Shown in pieces: positions 47,257-55,733 of a stretch of DNA of 64,000 bases. Position 1 is the first letter of the stretch. Each line of letters begins with the position of its first letter. The translations under genes and the position numbers were made by a program. The notes beneath the pieces were generated by a model. That model searched no databases. It saw only the letters and a list, made by a program, of their open reading frames with translations, and was not told the origin of the DNA. Source of the DNA: Pseudomonas veronii (GTDB taxonomy: Bacteria; Pseudomonadota; Gammaproteobacteria; Pseudomonadales; Pseudomonadaceae); NCBI RefSeq assembly GCF_001439695.1, contig NZ_JYLL01000021.1:35960-99959 (forward strand), in the 5' to 3' direction.

Positions 47257-49155
47257 ATGAGCCTATTAGAAGAAAACCAAGCCACCGACCTCGAACAGAT
47301 GGTCGGCCTCACCCGCCGCCGCTTCATCGGCGCCGGTGCCCTGTGCGGAGCCGCGATGTTCCTCGGCGGCAACCTGCTGACCCGCAGCGCGCTGGCCGTG
47401 AATGCCGCCAACGCCAGCCCGCTGCTGGGGTTCGCCAGCATCGCCGCCGCCACCAGCGACAGCATCACCCTGCCGCCCGGCTACAGCGCCTCGGTGCTGA
47501 TCAGTTGGGGCCAGCCGCTGCACAAGAATGCCCCGGCGTTCGACCCTTCCGGCAACGGCACGGCCAAGGCCCAGGAGCAGCAGTTCGGTGACAACAACGA
47601 TGGCATGAGCCTGTTCGCCTTCCCCGGCGACGACAACCGCGCGTTGATGGCGATCAATAACGAATACACCAACTACCGCTACCTCTTCGCCCACGGCGGC
47701 GCGCCGCAATCGGCCGAAGACGTGCGCAAGGCCCAGGCCAGCGAAGGTGTGTCGGTGATCGAAGTGCGCCGCCAGGGCGACACCTGGCAGTTCGTCCAGG
47801 ACTCGCGCTACAACCGGCGCATCCACGGCAACTCGCCGATCCGCCTGAGCGGCCCGGCGGCCGGCCATGACTGGCTGAAAACCAGCGCCGACAAATCCGG
47901 CAAAAAAGCCCTCGGCACCTTCCAGAACTGCGCCAACGGCAAGACGCCGTGGGGCACTTATCTGACGTGCGAAGAGAACTTCACCGACTGCTTCGGCAGC
48001 AGCAACCCACAACAAACCTTCGACGCCGGGCAAAAGCGCTACGGCGTGGTGGCGGCGAGCAAGGAGATCAACTGGCACCTGCACGACCCGCGTTTCGATA
48101 TGGCCAAGAATCCCAACGAACTCAATCGCCATGGCTGGGTGGTGGAAATCGACCCGTTCGACCCGCATTCCACCCCCGTCAAACGCACCGCCCTTGGCCG
48201 CTTCAAGCATGAAAACGCAGCCCTCGCGGAAACCCGCGACGGCCGCGCCGTGGTGTACATGGGCGACGACGAGCGCGGCGAATTCATCTACAAGTTCGTC
48301 AGCCGCGACCCGATCGACCACCAGAACCCCAAGGCCAACAAAGACCTGCTCGACCATGGCACGTTGTTTGTGGCGATCTTCGACGCTGGCGACGGCAACG
48401 CCGACCACCCCAAGGGCAACGGCCAGTGGGTCGAGTTGACCCATGGCAAGAACGGCATCGACGCCAGCACCGGTTTCGCCAGCCAGGCCGAAGTGCTGAT
48501 CCATGCACGCCTGGCTGCCAGTGTGGTGAAAGCCACGCGCATGGACCGCCCGGAATGGATCGTGGTCAGCCCCACCGACGGCCAGGTCTATTGCACCCTG
48601 ACCAACAACGCCAAGCGCGGCGAAGACGGCCAGCCGGTCGGTGGGCCCAACCCACGCGAGAAAAACGTCTACGGCCAGATCCTGCGCTGGAAGCCCAACG
48701 CCGATAACCACGGCGCCGCCGATTTCACCTGGGATCTGTTTGTGGTCGCGGGCAACCCCGGCGTGCATGCCGGTACGCCGAAGGGCGGCTCGTCGAACAT
48801 CAACCCGCAGAACATGTTCAACAGCCCCGATGGCCTGGGTTTCGACAAAGCCGGGCGCCTGTGGATTCTGACCGACGGTGACTACAGCAACGGCGGCGAC
48901 TTCGCCGGCATGGGCAATAACCAGATGCTCTGCGCCGACCCCAACACCGGCGAAATCCGCCGTTTCATGGTCGGGCCGGTGGCGTGCGAGGTGACGGGGA
49001 TCAGCTTCTCGCCGGATCAGAAGACCTTGTTCGTGGGGATTCAGCATCCCGGCGAAACCGGCGGTTCGACCTGGCCGGAGCATCTGCCCAATGGCAAACC
49101 GCGTTCGTCGGTGATGGCGATTCGGCGGGATGATGGTGGGATCGTGGGCGCCTGA
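47257..49155 (+). CDS. phoX: PhoX family phosphatase, Tat-exported
   Basis: A 632-residue PhoX-type (DUF839) enzyme, a calcium/iron-dependent alkaline phosphatase of the periplasm used when phosphate is short. The twin-arginine signal is TRRRFIGAGALCGAAMFLGG at about residues 19-38. The diagnostic PWGTYLTCEENFTDCFG lies near residue 230, and IHARLAASVVKATRMDRPEW follows at about 415. GGGAG precedes the ATG at 47257. No clear Pho box is seen in the 90-base gap upstream. Some DUF839 proteins are not phosphatases, so activity is inferred. Confidence 0.85.
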   Translation: MSLLEENQATDLEQMVGLTRRRFIGAGALCGAAMFLGGNLLTRSALAVNAANASPLLGFASIAAATSDSITLPPGYSASVLISWGQPLHKNAPAFDPSGNGTAKAQEQQFGDNNDGMSLFAFPGDDNRALMAINNEYTNYRYLFAHGGAPQSAEDVRKAQASEGVSVIEVRRQGDTWQFVQDSRYNRRIHGNSPIRLSGPAAGHDWLKTSADKSGKKALGTFQNCANGKTPWGTYLTCEENFTDCFGSSNPQQTFDAGQKRYGVVAASKEINWHLHDPRFDMAKNPNELNRHGWVVEIDPFDPHSTPVKRTALGRFKHENAALAETRDGRAVVYMGDDERGEFIYKFVSRDPIDHQNPKANKDLLDHGTLFVAIFDAGDGNADHPKGNGQWVELTHGKNGIDASTGFASQAEVLIHARLAASVVKATRMDRPEWIVVSPTDGQVYCTLTNNAKRGEDGQPVGGPNPREKNVYGQILRWKPNADNHGAADFTWDLFVVAGNPGVHAGTPKGGSSNINPQNMFNSPDGLGFDKAGRLWILTDGDYSNGGDFAGMGNNQMLCADPNTGEIRRFMVGPVACEVTGISFSPDQKTLFVGIQHPGETGGSTWPEHLPNGKPRSSVMAIRRDDGGIVGA

Positions 49156-49159
49156 CAGA

Positions 49160-49552
49160 CCGCTATCGGGGGCAAGCCCCCTGCCACATTTTGATTTGTG
49201 AATACCTTCAACTGTGAGAGGGGGCAAGCCTCCTGCCACATTTTGATTTGTGAATACCTTCAACTGTGAGAGGGGGGCAAGCCCCCTGCCACATTTTGAT
49301 TTGTGAATACCTTCAACTGTGGGAGGGGGCAAGCCTCCTGCCACATTTTGATTTGTGAATACCTTCAACTGTGAGAGGGGGCAAGCCCCCTGCCACATGT
49401 TGATTTGTGAATACCTTCAACTGTGGGAGGGGGCAAGCCCCCTGCCACATGTTGATTTGTGAATACCTTCAACTGTGAGAGGGGGCAAGCCTCCTGCCAC
49501 ATTTTGATTTGTGAATACCTTCAACTGTGGGAGGGGGCTTGCCCCCGATAGC
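49160..49552. repeat. Tandem array of seven 52-bp REP-derived units
   Basis: CAAGCC marks at 49173, 49225, 49278, 49330, 49382, 49434 and 49486 show a period of 52 (one of 53). Each unit has a half-REP core (GGGGGCAAGCCCCCTGCCACA-type) and a spacer containing TTGATTTGTGAATACC. The array starts with CGCTATCGGGGGCAAGC and ends with the inverse GCTTGCCCCCGATAGC, so it looks like one REPIN whose inner part was amplified. Variants (CCC/CTC, ATTTT/ATGTT, GAG/GGG) alternate between units. It fills the gap between phoX and srkA. Confidence 0.92.
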
Positions 49553-49636
49553 AATGGCACAGCCGCCCCCTATCTCAAGCCCGGTGCGTTACCATACCCG
49601 GCCGGACGCGGCGCCCTGCTGCGCGCAGGAGTTCGC

Positions 49637-50611
49637 ATGGCCCATCCGTTTGAAACACTCACCCCCGACCTGGTGCTCGATGCTGTCGAAAGTATCGGCT
49701 TCCTCAGCGATGCGCGCGTATTGGCGCTCAACAGCTACGAAAACCGTGTGTATCAAGTGGGCATCGAAGACGCCGAGCCGCTGATCGCCAAGTTCTACCG
49801 ACCGCAGCGCTGGAGCAACGAAGCGATCCTCGAAGAACACAGCTTCACCTTCGAACTGGCCGAGTGCGATGTGCCGGTGGTCGCGCCGATGATCCATAAC
49901 GGCTCAAGCCTGTTCGAACACGCCGGTTTCCGCTTCGCTCTGTTCCCGCGCCGTGGCGGCCGGGCGCCGGAGCCGGGCAATCTGGACCAGCTCTATCGCC
50001 TTGGCCAGTTGCTCGGGCGCTTGCACGCGGTCGGCGCGACCCGCCCGTTCGAACACCGCGAAGCCCTGGGCGTGAAGAACTTCGGCCACGACTCCCTGAC
50101 CACCCTGCTCGAAGGCAACTTCATTCCCAAAAGCCTGCTGCCGGCCTACGAGTCCGTGGCCCGCGACCTGCTCAAGCGTGTGGAAGAGGTGTACAAGGCC
50201 ACGCCGCACAAGAACATCCGCATGCACGGCGATTGCCACCCCGGCAACATGATGTGCCGCGACGAGATGTTCCACATCGTCGACCTCGATGACTGCCGCA
50301 TGGGCCCGGCCGTACAGGACCTGTGGATGATGCTCGCCGGCGACCGTCAGGAATGTCTGGGCCAGCTGTCGGAGTTGATGGACGGCTACCAGGAATTCCA
50401 CGATTTCGACCCGCGCGAACTGGCGCTGATCGAACCGCTGCGGGCCTTGCGCCTGATGCACTACAGCGCCTGGCTCGCGCGGCGCTGGGATGATCCGGCG
50501 TTCCCCCACAGCTTTCCGTGGTTCGGCAGCGAGCGGTATTGGGGTGATCAGGTGTTGGCGTTGCGCGAACAGTTGTCGGCGCTCAACGAAGAACCGCTGA
50601 AACTGTTCTGA
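49637..50611 (+). CDS. srkA: Stress response kinase A (SrkA/YihE family)
   Basis: A 324-residue aminoglycoside-phosphotransferase-like Ser/Thr kinase, homologous to E. coli YihE/SrkA, which counters stress-induced cell death and is Cpx-linked there. Visible are the ATP-binding lobe (YENRVYQVGIEDAEPLIAKFYR near residues 34-55), the catalytic loop HGDCHPGNMM near 194-203 and the metal-binding IVDLDDCRMG. The ATG at 49637 has GGAG seven bases before it; the frame is open upstream into the repeat array but has no support there. Confidence 0.92.
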   Translation: MAHPFETLTPDLVLDAVESIGFLSDARVLALNSYENRVYQVGIEDAEPLIAKFYRPQRWSNEAILEEHSFTFELAECDVPVVAPMIHNGSSLFEHAGFRFALFPRRGGRAPEPGNLDQLYRLGQLLGRLHAVGATRPFEHREALGVKNFGHDSLTTLLEGNFIPKSLLPAYESVARDLLKRVEEVYKATPHKNIRMHGDCHPGNMMCRDEMFHIVDLDDCRMGPAVQDLWMMLAGDRQECLGQLSELMDGYQEFHDFDPRELALIEPLRALRLMHYSAWLARRWDDPAFPHSFPWFGSERYWGDQVLALREQLSALNEEPLKLF

Positions 50612-50624
50612 CGGCGTTGCTTCC

Positions 50625-50652
50625 TGTGGGAGGGAGCAAGCCCCCTCCCACA
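50625..50652. repeat. Single REP hairpin after srkA
   Basis: TGTGGGAGGG (50625-50634) pairs with CCCTCCCACA (50643-50652). A lone REP of the same class as the array before srkA; it may also end srkA transcription, although no T run follows. Confidence 0.8.
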
Positions 50653-50730
50653 TAAAGCACTGCAGGCCCCACGAGCGGACAAATATCCTTACAATCGCGC
50701 TTTGTTAGCTGCCTAAGCAAGGATTCTGCA

Positions 50731-51615
50731 ATGCACGCCGCCAACCCCCGCAAGGGCTACATCCTGGGCCTGAGCGCCTATGTCATCTGGGGTCTGTTCC
50801 CGCTCTATTTCAAAGCCATCGCCAGTGTCCCCGCCGCCGAAATCATCGTACACCGCGTGCTCTGGTCGGCGCTGTTCGGCACGCTGTTGCTGATGGTCTG
50901 GAAACACCCCGGCTGGTTCCGCGAACTGCGCGATAACCCGCGGCGCCTGGCGATCCTGGCGCTCAGCGGGGCGTTGATTGCGGCTAACTGGCTGACCTAT
51001 GTGTGGTCGGTGAACAGCGGACGCATGCTCGAAGCCAGCCTGGGTTACTACATCAACCCGCTGGTGAACGTGTTGCTCGGCATGCTGCTCCTCGGCGAAC
51101 GCCTGCGCCGCCTGCAATGGCTCGCCGTCGGTCTCGCCGCCGCGGGGGTGGCGCAACAGGTGTGGCAGGTGGGCAGTTTGCCGTGGGTGTCGCTGGCGCT
51201 GGCGCTGACCTTCGGTTTCTATGGCCTGATCCGCAAGCAGGCGCCGGTCAAGGCACTGCCGGGGCTGGTGGTGGAAACCTGGATGTTGGTGCCGATCGCC
51301 GTCGCCTGGTTGCTGTTCAACCCGTCGGCGCACAGCGCGCAGCTGGCATTCTGGAGTACGTCCGAAGCCTGGTGGCTGGTGGCCGCCGGCCCGGTGACGC
51401 TGATCCCACTGGTGTGCTTCAACGCCGCCGCACGGCATTTGCCCTACACCGCCCTGGGCTTTTTGCAGTACGTGGCGCCGACCCTGGTGCTGCTCGAAGC
51501 GGTGCTGCTGTTTGGTGAACAACTGGCAACCAGCACGCTGATCGCCTTCGCGTTTATCTGGGCCGGCCTGGTGGTCTACAGCCTGGACGCCTGGCTGACC
51601 GTGCGCAAACGCTGA
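50731..51615 (+). CDS. rarD: RarD-type EamA family transporter
   Basis: A 294-residue membrane protein with about ten hydrophobic segments in two EamA repeats, starting GYILGLSAYVIWGLFPLYFK as in RarD proteins. E. coli RarD was linked to chloramphenicol sensitivity; the substrate in this family is not established. AAGGA lies nine bases before the ATG at 50731. A 12-base perfect inverted repeat follows the stop. Confidence 0.92.
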   Translation: MHAANPRKGYILGLSAYVIWGLFPLYFKAIASVPAAEIIVHRVLWSALFGTLLLMVWKHPGWFRELRDNPRRLAILALSGALIAANWLTYVWSVNSGRMLEASLGYYINPLVNVLLGMLLLGERLRRLQWLAVGLAAAGVAQQVWQVGSLPWVSLALALTFGFYGLIRKQAPVKALPGLVVETWMLVPIAVAWLLFNPSAHSAQLAFWSTSEAWWLVAAGPVTLIPLVCFNAAARHLPYTALGFLQYVAPTLVLLEAVLLFGEQLATSTLIAFAFIWAGLVVYSLDAWLTVRKR

Positions 51616-51632
51616 TCAAATAACGTACAAAC

Positions 51633-51665
51633 CTCTGCAAGCCACGGCCCGCATGGCTTGCAGAG
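51633..51665. repeat. Perfect 12-bp inverted repeat after rarD
   Basis: Arms CTCTGCAAGCCA (51633-51644) and TGGCTTGCAGAG (51654-51665) enclose nine bases. No T run follows, so it is not a standard intrinsic terminator; it may be an mRNA 3'-end stabiliser or a binding site. Confidence 0.7.
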
Positions 51666-51678
51666 ATCCACCCCAAGG

Positions 51679-51799
51679 TTATCCACAACCTGATCCCCGC
51701 CATTTGTGTACAAGCCCTTGAAACTGCTCGTTTTTTGCTCAGCTGACGGAGAAGCACGGCCGGCGTGGCCTGGCGCCGGGTCTCTACAGGTTATCCACA
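51679..51799 (+). promoter_or_regulatory. Two perfect DnaA boxes in the rarD-gcvR gap
   Basis: TTATCCACA, the highest-affinity DnaA 9-mer, occurs at 51679-51687 and 51791-51799 in this short intergenic region; a third copy in the opposite direction is at 52153-52161 inside the next gene. The gap between two convergent genes has no need of promoters. Chromosomal oriC lies near dnaA, which is not in the window, so these would be titration or regulatory sites, if used at all. Confidence 0.45.
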
Positions 51800-51837
51800 G
51801 GCCCATGCAAGATTTCCATGCATAACCTTGTGGGTGG

Positions 51838-52356
51838 TTATTCCTCGCGGCGCAGTTCCAACTCCACCATCAAGTCGTCGGCCAGGGTTTCCAGGGCCGC
51901 TTGCAGGGTGTCCAGCGCCAAGCCAGACGGCACCGCCAGTGATGCATCGGCGTGGAACAGCGGGTCGCCGCTCATCGGCGCCGGGCGCACGTCGGTGCTC
52001 AAGCGTTCGAGGTTCACCCCCTGCTTGCTCAACAGCGCGGTAATCTCACGCACGATCCCCGGCCGGTCGTTGCCCACCAGCGTCATGGTGATCGGTTTGG
52101 ACGCCGCCGCCTGCCCGGCGCCGCTCTCGCCCACCAGCACGCGAATGCCGTGTGTGGATAAGTCCTCCAGCGCATTCACCAGGGCCTGACGGTTCTCGGC
52201 GGGAACGCTGACCCTCAGAATCCCGGCAAACTGCCCGGCCATGTGCGCCATGCGGCTCTCCAGCCAGTTGCCGCCGTGGGCCGCGATGTTCTGCGCAATG
52301 CGTTCAACCAGGCCGGGTTTGTCGGCGGCAATGATAGTGAGTACAAGATGGTCCAT
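51838..52356 (-). CDS. GcvR-like protein with two ACT domains
   Basis: A 172-residue protein of two ACT domains: the first starts MDHLVLTIIAADKPGLVERIA and the second PITMTLVGNDRPGIVREITALL. This is the layout of E. coli GcvR, which senses glycine and inhibits the activator GcvA by binding it; no DNA-binding domain is present. Pseudomonas paralogues exist, so the glycine cleavage link is likely but not certain. Convergent with rarD; upstream gap shared with glcB. Confidence 0.82.
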   Translation of the reverse strand: MDHLVLTIIAADKPGLVERIAQNIAAHGGNWLESRMAHMAGQFAGILRVSVPAENRQALVNALEDLSTHGIRVLVGESGAGQAAASKPITMTLVGNDRPGIVREITALLSKQGVNLERLSTDVRPAPMSGDPLFHADASLAVPSGLALDTLQAALETLADDLMVELELRREE

Positions 52357-52744
52357 GGCGAAGCCCTCTGGAATTCAATCTACAAGGTGGACGCAGATGC
52401 CCCCGAAAACAAATCGTGTACCATTTTTATATTTATCTGGAACAATCCATCTGTTTCTTGAGAACATCCAAGACCCCACTGTGACCATACGACCAAAGTG
52501 GGTCGCTAAACGACGTATTTAGTCTAATTTTCACAAGCGCAAGTCATCATGTAGTATGCGCAATCGCGCACTACATAACGTTGGGTCGATGTCTGCCACG
52601 GCAACCATGCTCCGCGACACAGCCTGCCCAGCCGCCTTCACAGGCATGTACCGGCGCAGCGTGCCCGCGGTTTAAATGGCCAGAGGCTTCATTGGTAAAT
52701 TGAAAAGCTGAAAAGCGCATAAGCTCCGCAGAGTGAGGCAAGCA
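52357..52744. other. 388-bp divergent regulatory region between gcvR-like gene and glcB
   Basis: No gene is supported here. It contains an imperfect 28-base palindrome at 52549-52576, a looser pair GACCCCACT/AGTGGGTC near 52470-52505, and markedly AT-rich stretches (52415-52545) that probably hold promoters for both divergent genes. No ribosome site with an open frame of note was seen. Confidence 0.6.
52549..52576. promoter_or_regulatory. Palindrome upstream of glcB, candidate operator
   Basis: ATGTAGTATGCG (52549-52560) and CGCGCACTACAT (52565-52576) are inverted copies with two mismatches around a four-base centre. The outer halves ATGTAGT and ACTACAT are perfect. The shape is that of a dimeric repressor or activator site about 170 bases before the glcB ATG. 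The protein that binds it is unknown. Confidence 0.5.
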
Positions 52745-54922
52745 ATGACTGAACACGTTCAAGTCGGTGGCCTGCAGGTCGCCAAAGTCCTGTTCGACTT
52801 CGTGAACAACGAAGCCATTCCCGGTACCGGCATCACTGCCGACCAGTTCTGGGCCGGTGCCGACAAGGTCATCCACGACCTGGCACCGAAGAACAAAGCC
52901 CTACTCGCCAAACGCGACGATTTCCAAGCGCGGATCGACACCTGGCACCAGACTCACGCCGGCCAGGCGCATGACCCGGTGGCCTACAAAGCCTTCCTGC
53001 AAGATATCGGATACCTGCTGCCAGAAGCCGCAGACTTCCAGGCCTCGACCCAAAACGTCGATGACGAAATCGCCCGCATGGCCGGCCCCCAGCTGGTTGT
53101 GCCGGTGATGAACGCCCGTTTCGCCCTCAACGCCTCCAATGCGCGCTGGGGCTCGCTGTATGACGCGCTGTATGGCACCGACGCCATCAGCGAAGCCGAC
53201 GGCGCCGAAAAGGGCCAGGGCTACAACAAGGTGCGCGGCGACAAGGTCATCGCCTTCGCCCGCGCCTTCCTCGACGAAGCCGCGCCGCTCAGCGCCGGCA
53301 GCCACGTCGATTCCACTGGCTACAAGATCGTTGACGGCAAACTCGTGGTCAGCCTCAAAGGCGGCAGCAACAGCGGCCTGCGCGACGATGCCCAGTTGAT
53401 CGGTTTCCAGGGCGACAGCGCCCAGCCGATTGCGATCCTGCTCAAACACAACGGCCTGCATTTCGAAATCCAGATCGATGCCAGCACCCCGGTCGGCCAG
53501 ACCGACGCGGCCGGCGTCAAAGACGTGCTGATGGAAGCCGCGCTGACCACCATCATGGACTGCGAAGACTCCGTCGCCGCCGTCGATGCCGACGACAAAG
53601 TGGTGATCTACCGCAACTGGCTCGGCCTGATGAAAGGCGACCTGGCCGAAGAAGTGGCCAAAGGCGGCAAGACCTTCACCCGCACCATGAACGCCGACCG
53701 CGTCTACACCGGCGTGAATGGCCAGGACGTGACACTGCACGGTCGCTCGCTGCTGTTCGTGCGCAACGTTGGCCACTTGATGACCATCGACGCGATCCTC
53801 GACAAAAACGGCAACGAAGTACCGGAAGGCATTCTCGACGGCCTGCTCACCAGCCTGGCGGCGATCCACAGCCTCAACGGCAACAGCAGCCGCAAGAACA
53901 GCCGCACCGGCTCCGTGTACATCGTGAAACCGAAAATGCACGGCCCGGAAGAAGCGGCGTTCACCAACGAGCTGTTCGGCCGCATCGAAGACGTGCTGAA
54001 CCTGCCGCGCAACACCCTCAAGGTTGGGATCATGGACGAGGAGCGCCGTACCACGGTCAACCTCAAGGCCTGCATCAAGGCCGCCAGCGAGCGCGTGGTG
54101 TTTATCAACACCGGCTTCCTCGACCGCACCGGCGATGAAATCCACACCTCCATGGAAGCCGGCGCGATGGTGCGCAAGGCCGCGATGAAGACGGAAAAAT
54201 GGATCGGCGCCTACGAAAACTGGAACGTGGATATCGGCCTGGCTACCGGCCTGCAAGGCCGTGCGCAGATCGGTAAAGGCATGTGGGCCATGCCCGACCT
54301 GATGGCGGCGATGCTCGAACAGAAAATCGCCCACCCGCTGGCCGGCGCCAACACCGCCTGGGTGCCGTCGCCGACGGCGGCTGCGTTGCACGCGTTGCAC
54401 TACCACAAGGTCGACGTGTTCGCGCGCCAGGCCGAACTGGCCAAGCGCGAGCGCGCGTCGCTGGACGATATCCTGACCATCCCGCTGGCGAACAACCCTA
54501 ACTGGTCGGACGAAGAGATCCGCAACGAGCTGGACAACAACGCCCAGGGCATCCTCGGTTATGTGGTGCGCTGGATCGACCAGGGCGTCGGCTGCTCGAA
54601 AGTGCCGGACATCAACGACATCGGCCTGATGGAAGACCGCGCCACCCTGCGCATTTCCAGCCAGCACATCGCCAACTGGCTGCGCCACGGCGTGGTCACT
54701 CAGGATCAGGTGATGGAAAGCCTCAAGCGCATGGCGCCGGTGGTAGACCGTCAGAATGCCGGGGATGCGTTGTACCGCCCGCTGGCGCCGGACTTCGATA
54801 GCAATATCGCGTTCCAGGCGGCGGTGGAGTTGGTGATTGAAGGCACCAAACAGCCTAACGGTTATACCGAGCCGGTGTTGCATCGCAGGCGTCGGGAGTT
54901 CAAGGCTAAAAACGGCCTGTAA
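52745..54922 (+). CDS. glcB: Malate synthase G
   Basis: Condenses glyoxylate with acetyl-CoA to give malate in the glyoxylate/glycolate routes. The 725-residue monomeric G form begins MTEHVQVGGLQVAKVLFDFV. Seen are the inserted domain (about 135-260), the magnesium/active-site stretch MDCEDSVAAVDADDK near residue 270, RNVGHLMTIDAILDKNG and GIMDEERRTTVNLKACI near 430. Length and the N-terminal helical clasp separate it from the shorter A form (AceB). A strong terminator and a REPIN follow. Confidence 0.96.
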   Translation: MTEHVQVGGLQVAKVLFDFVNNEAIPGTGITADQFWAGADKVIHDLAPKNKALLAKRDDFQARIDTWHQTHAGQAHDPVAYKAFLQDIGYLLPEAADFQASTQNVDDEIARMAGPQLVVPVMNARFALNASNARWGSLYDALYGTDAISEADGAEKGQGYNKVRGDKVIAFARAFLDEAAPLSAGSHVDSTGYKIVDGKLVVSLKGGSNSGLRDDAQLIGFQGDSAQPIAILLKHNGLHFEIQIDASTPVGQTDAAGVKDVLMEAALTTIMDCEDSVAAVDADDKVVIYRNWLGLMKGDLAEEVAKGGKTFTRTMNADRVYTGVNGQDVTLHGRSLLFVRNVGHLMTIDAILDKNGNEVPEGILDGLLTSLAAIHSLNGNSSRKNSRTGSVYIVKPKMHGPEEAAFTNELFGRIEDVLNLPRNTLKVGIMDEERRTTVNLKACIKAASERVVFINTGFLDRTGDEIHTSMEAGAMVRKAAMKTEKWIGAYENWNVDIGLATGLQGRAQIGKGMWAMPDLMAAMLEQKIAHPLAGANTAWVPSPTAAALHALHYHKVDVFARQAELAKRERASLDDILTIPLANNPNWSDEEIRNELDNNAQGILGYVVRWIDQGVGCSKVPDINDIGLMEDRATLRISSQHIANWLRHGVVTQDQVMESLKRMAPVVDRQNAGDALYRPLAPDFDSNIAFQAAVELVIEGTKQPNGYTEPVLHRRRREFKAKNGL

Positions 54923-54925
54923 ATG

Positions 54926-54959
54926 AAAAAGCCCTGGTCTTGCGATCAGGGCTTTTTCT
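54926..54959 (+). terminator. Intrinsic terminator of glcB
   Basis: Arms AAAAAGCCCTG (54926-54936) and CAGGGCTTTTT (54947-54957) with a ten-base loop, four bases after the glcB stop. Confidence 0.92.
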
Positions 54960-54980
54960 TTGAGGCTTGTGGTGTCCGGA

Positions 54981-55062
54981 ATGGCCTCATCGGGGGCAAG
55001 CCCCCTCCCACAGGATGTACGCGGTCAACTGTGGGAGGGGGCTTGCCCCCGATGAGGCCATT
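54981..55062. repeat. REPIN between glcB and the receiver gene
   Basis: Inverted REP copies: GGCCTCATCGGGGGCAAGCC beginning at 54983 and its complement ending at 55059, each about 31 bases, with only 15 bases between. Very well conserved, suggesting recent mobility. Confidence 0.9.
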
Positions 55063-55078
55063 ACATACACCGCAAAAA

Positions 55079-55525
55079 TCAGGAACTCATCCCCAACTCG
55101 CGCTTGACCATCTTCGCCAACTTCACGCTATCAATCGGCTTGAGCAGAAAGTCCACCACGCTCAAATGCATCGCATCGATCACATCCAGCGCTCCGGCGT
55201 TCCCGGACACAACGATGATCGGCAACGCCGCGCGCTCGGATTCGCGCACTTCGCGAATCAACTGGAGGCCGTTGCTCGGCGCCATGCGCAGGTCGGTGAT
55301 CAGCAACCCAATGGAGCGGCTCGACTTCAAGAGTTTCAAGGCTGCCTCACCACTCTCGGCGGTCATGCAGCGAATCCCGTCCAGGCCCAGGATTTCCGCC
55401 AGCAGTTCGCGCGCGTCCTTGTCGTCGTCGACGATCAACACGCGTTGTGGCGGTAAATCAGGCTTCAGCATCACAGCGCTCAGCGCTTCGCGCTCGGCAT
55501 CACTCAAAATATCGTGGTCGGACAT
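55079..55525 (-). CDS. Single-domain response regulator (receiver)
   Basis: A 148-residue protein consisting of a short N-terminal tail and one CheY-like receiver domain. The acidic pocket is DDD at 33-35, the phospho-acceptor is Asp78 (LLITDLRM) and the conserved lysine is Lys129 (FLLKPID). There is no output domain. It is divergent from the cNMP/CBS gene; the partner kinase is not in the window. Confidence 0.92.
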   Translation of the reverse strand: MSDHDILSDAEREALSAVMLKPDLPPQRVLIVDDDKDARELLAEILGLDGIRCMTAESGEAALKLLKSSRSIGLLITDLRMAPSNGLQLIREVRESERAALPIIVVSGNAGALDVIDAMHLSVVDFLLKPIDSVKLAKMVKRELGMSS

Positions 55526-55733
55526 ACGGTTCTCAGCTAGCTCTCATCAATCTCCCAGCACACTCGTCAGACATCTGCGGAAGGGCGAACAATGTGCACT
55601 TCGTCGGAAAGTTTGCCTAGTGGGCGTTCTACGGGGTTTGGACGATCGTCATGTAAGGTTTTTCCCTAGTTATGCGCCGTTTTCATCGACCTAGACTTAC
55701 GTCCAATGGGCACCCGCCGTGCAGGAGTCGACC

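Noticed and set aside
47266..49398. 710-codon open frame on the minus strand opposite phoX and into the repeat array
   Set aside because: It is a GC-rich shadow of phoX; the residues from the array are repetitive and match no family, and phoX on the other strand is clear.
49160..49552. CRISPR-like appearance of the regular repeat
   Set aside because: The spacers are nearly identical to each other, the unit is REP-derived, and no cas genes are nearby.
49511..49636. N-terminal extension of srkA into the repeat array
   Set aside because: The extension is translated REP sequence; GGAG and the family N-terminus support the ATG at 49637.
51679..52161. Second replication origin
   Set aside because: Three DnaA boxes alone, with no dnaA, dnaN, rpmH or AT-rich unwinding element, are not enough.
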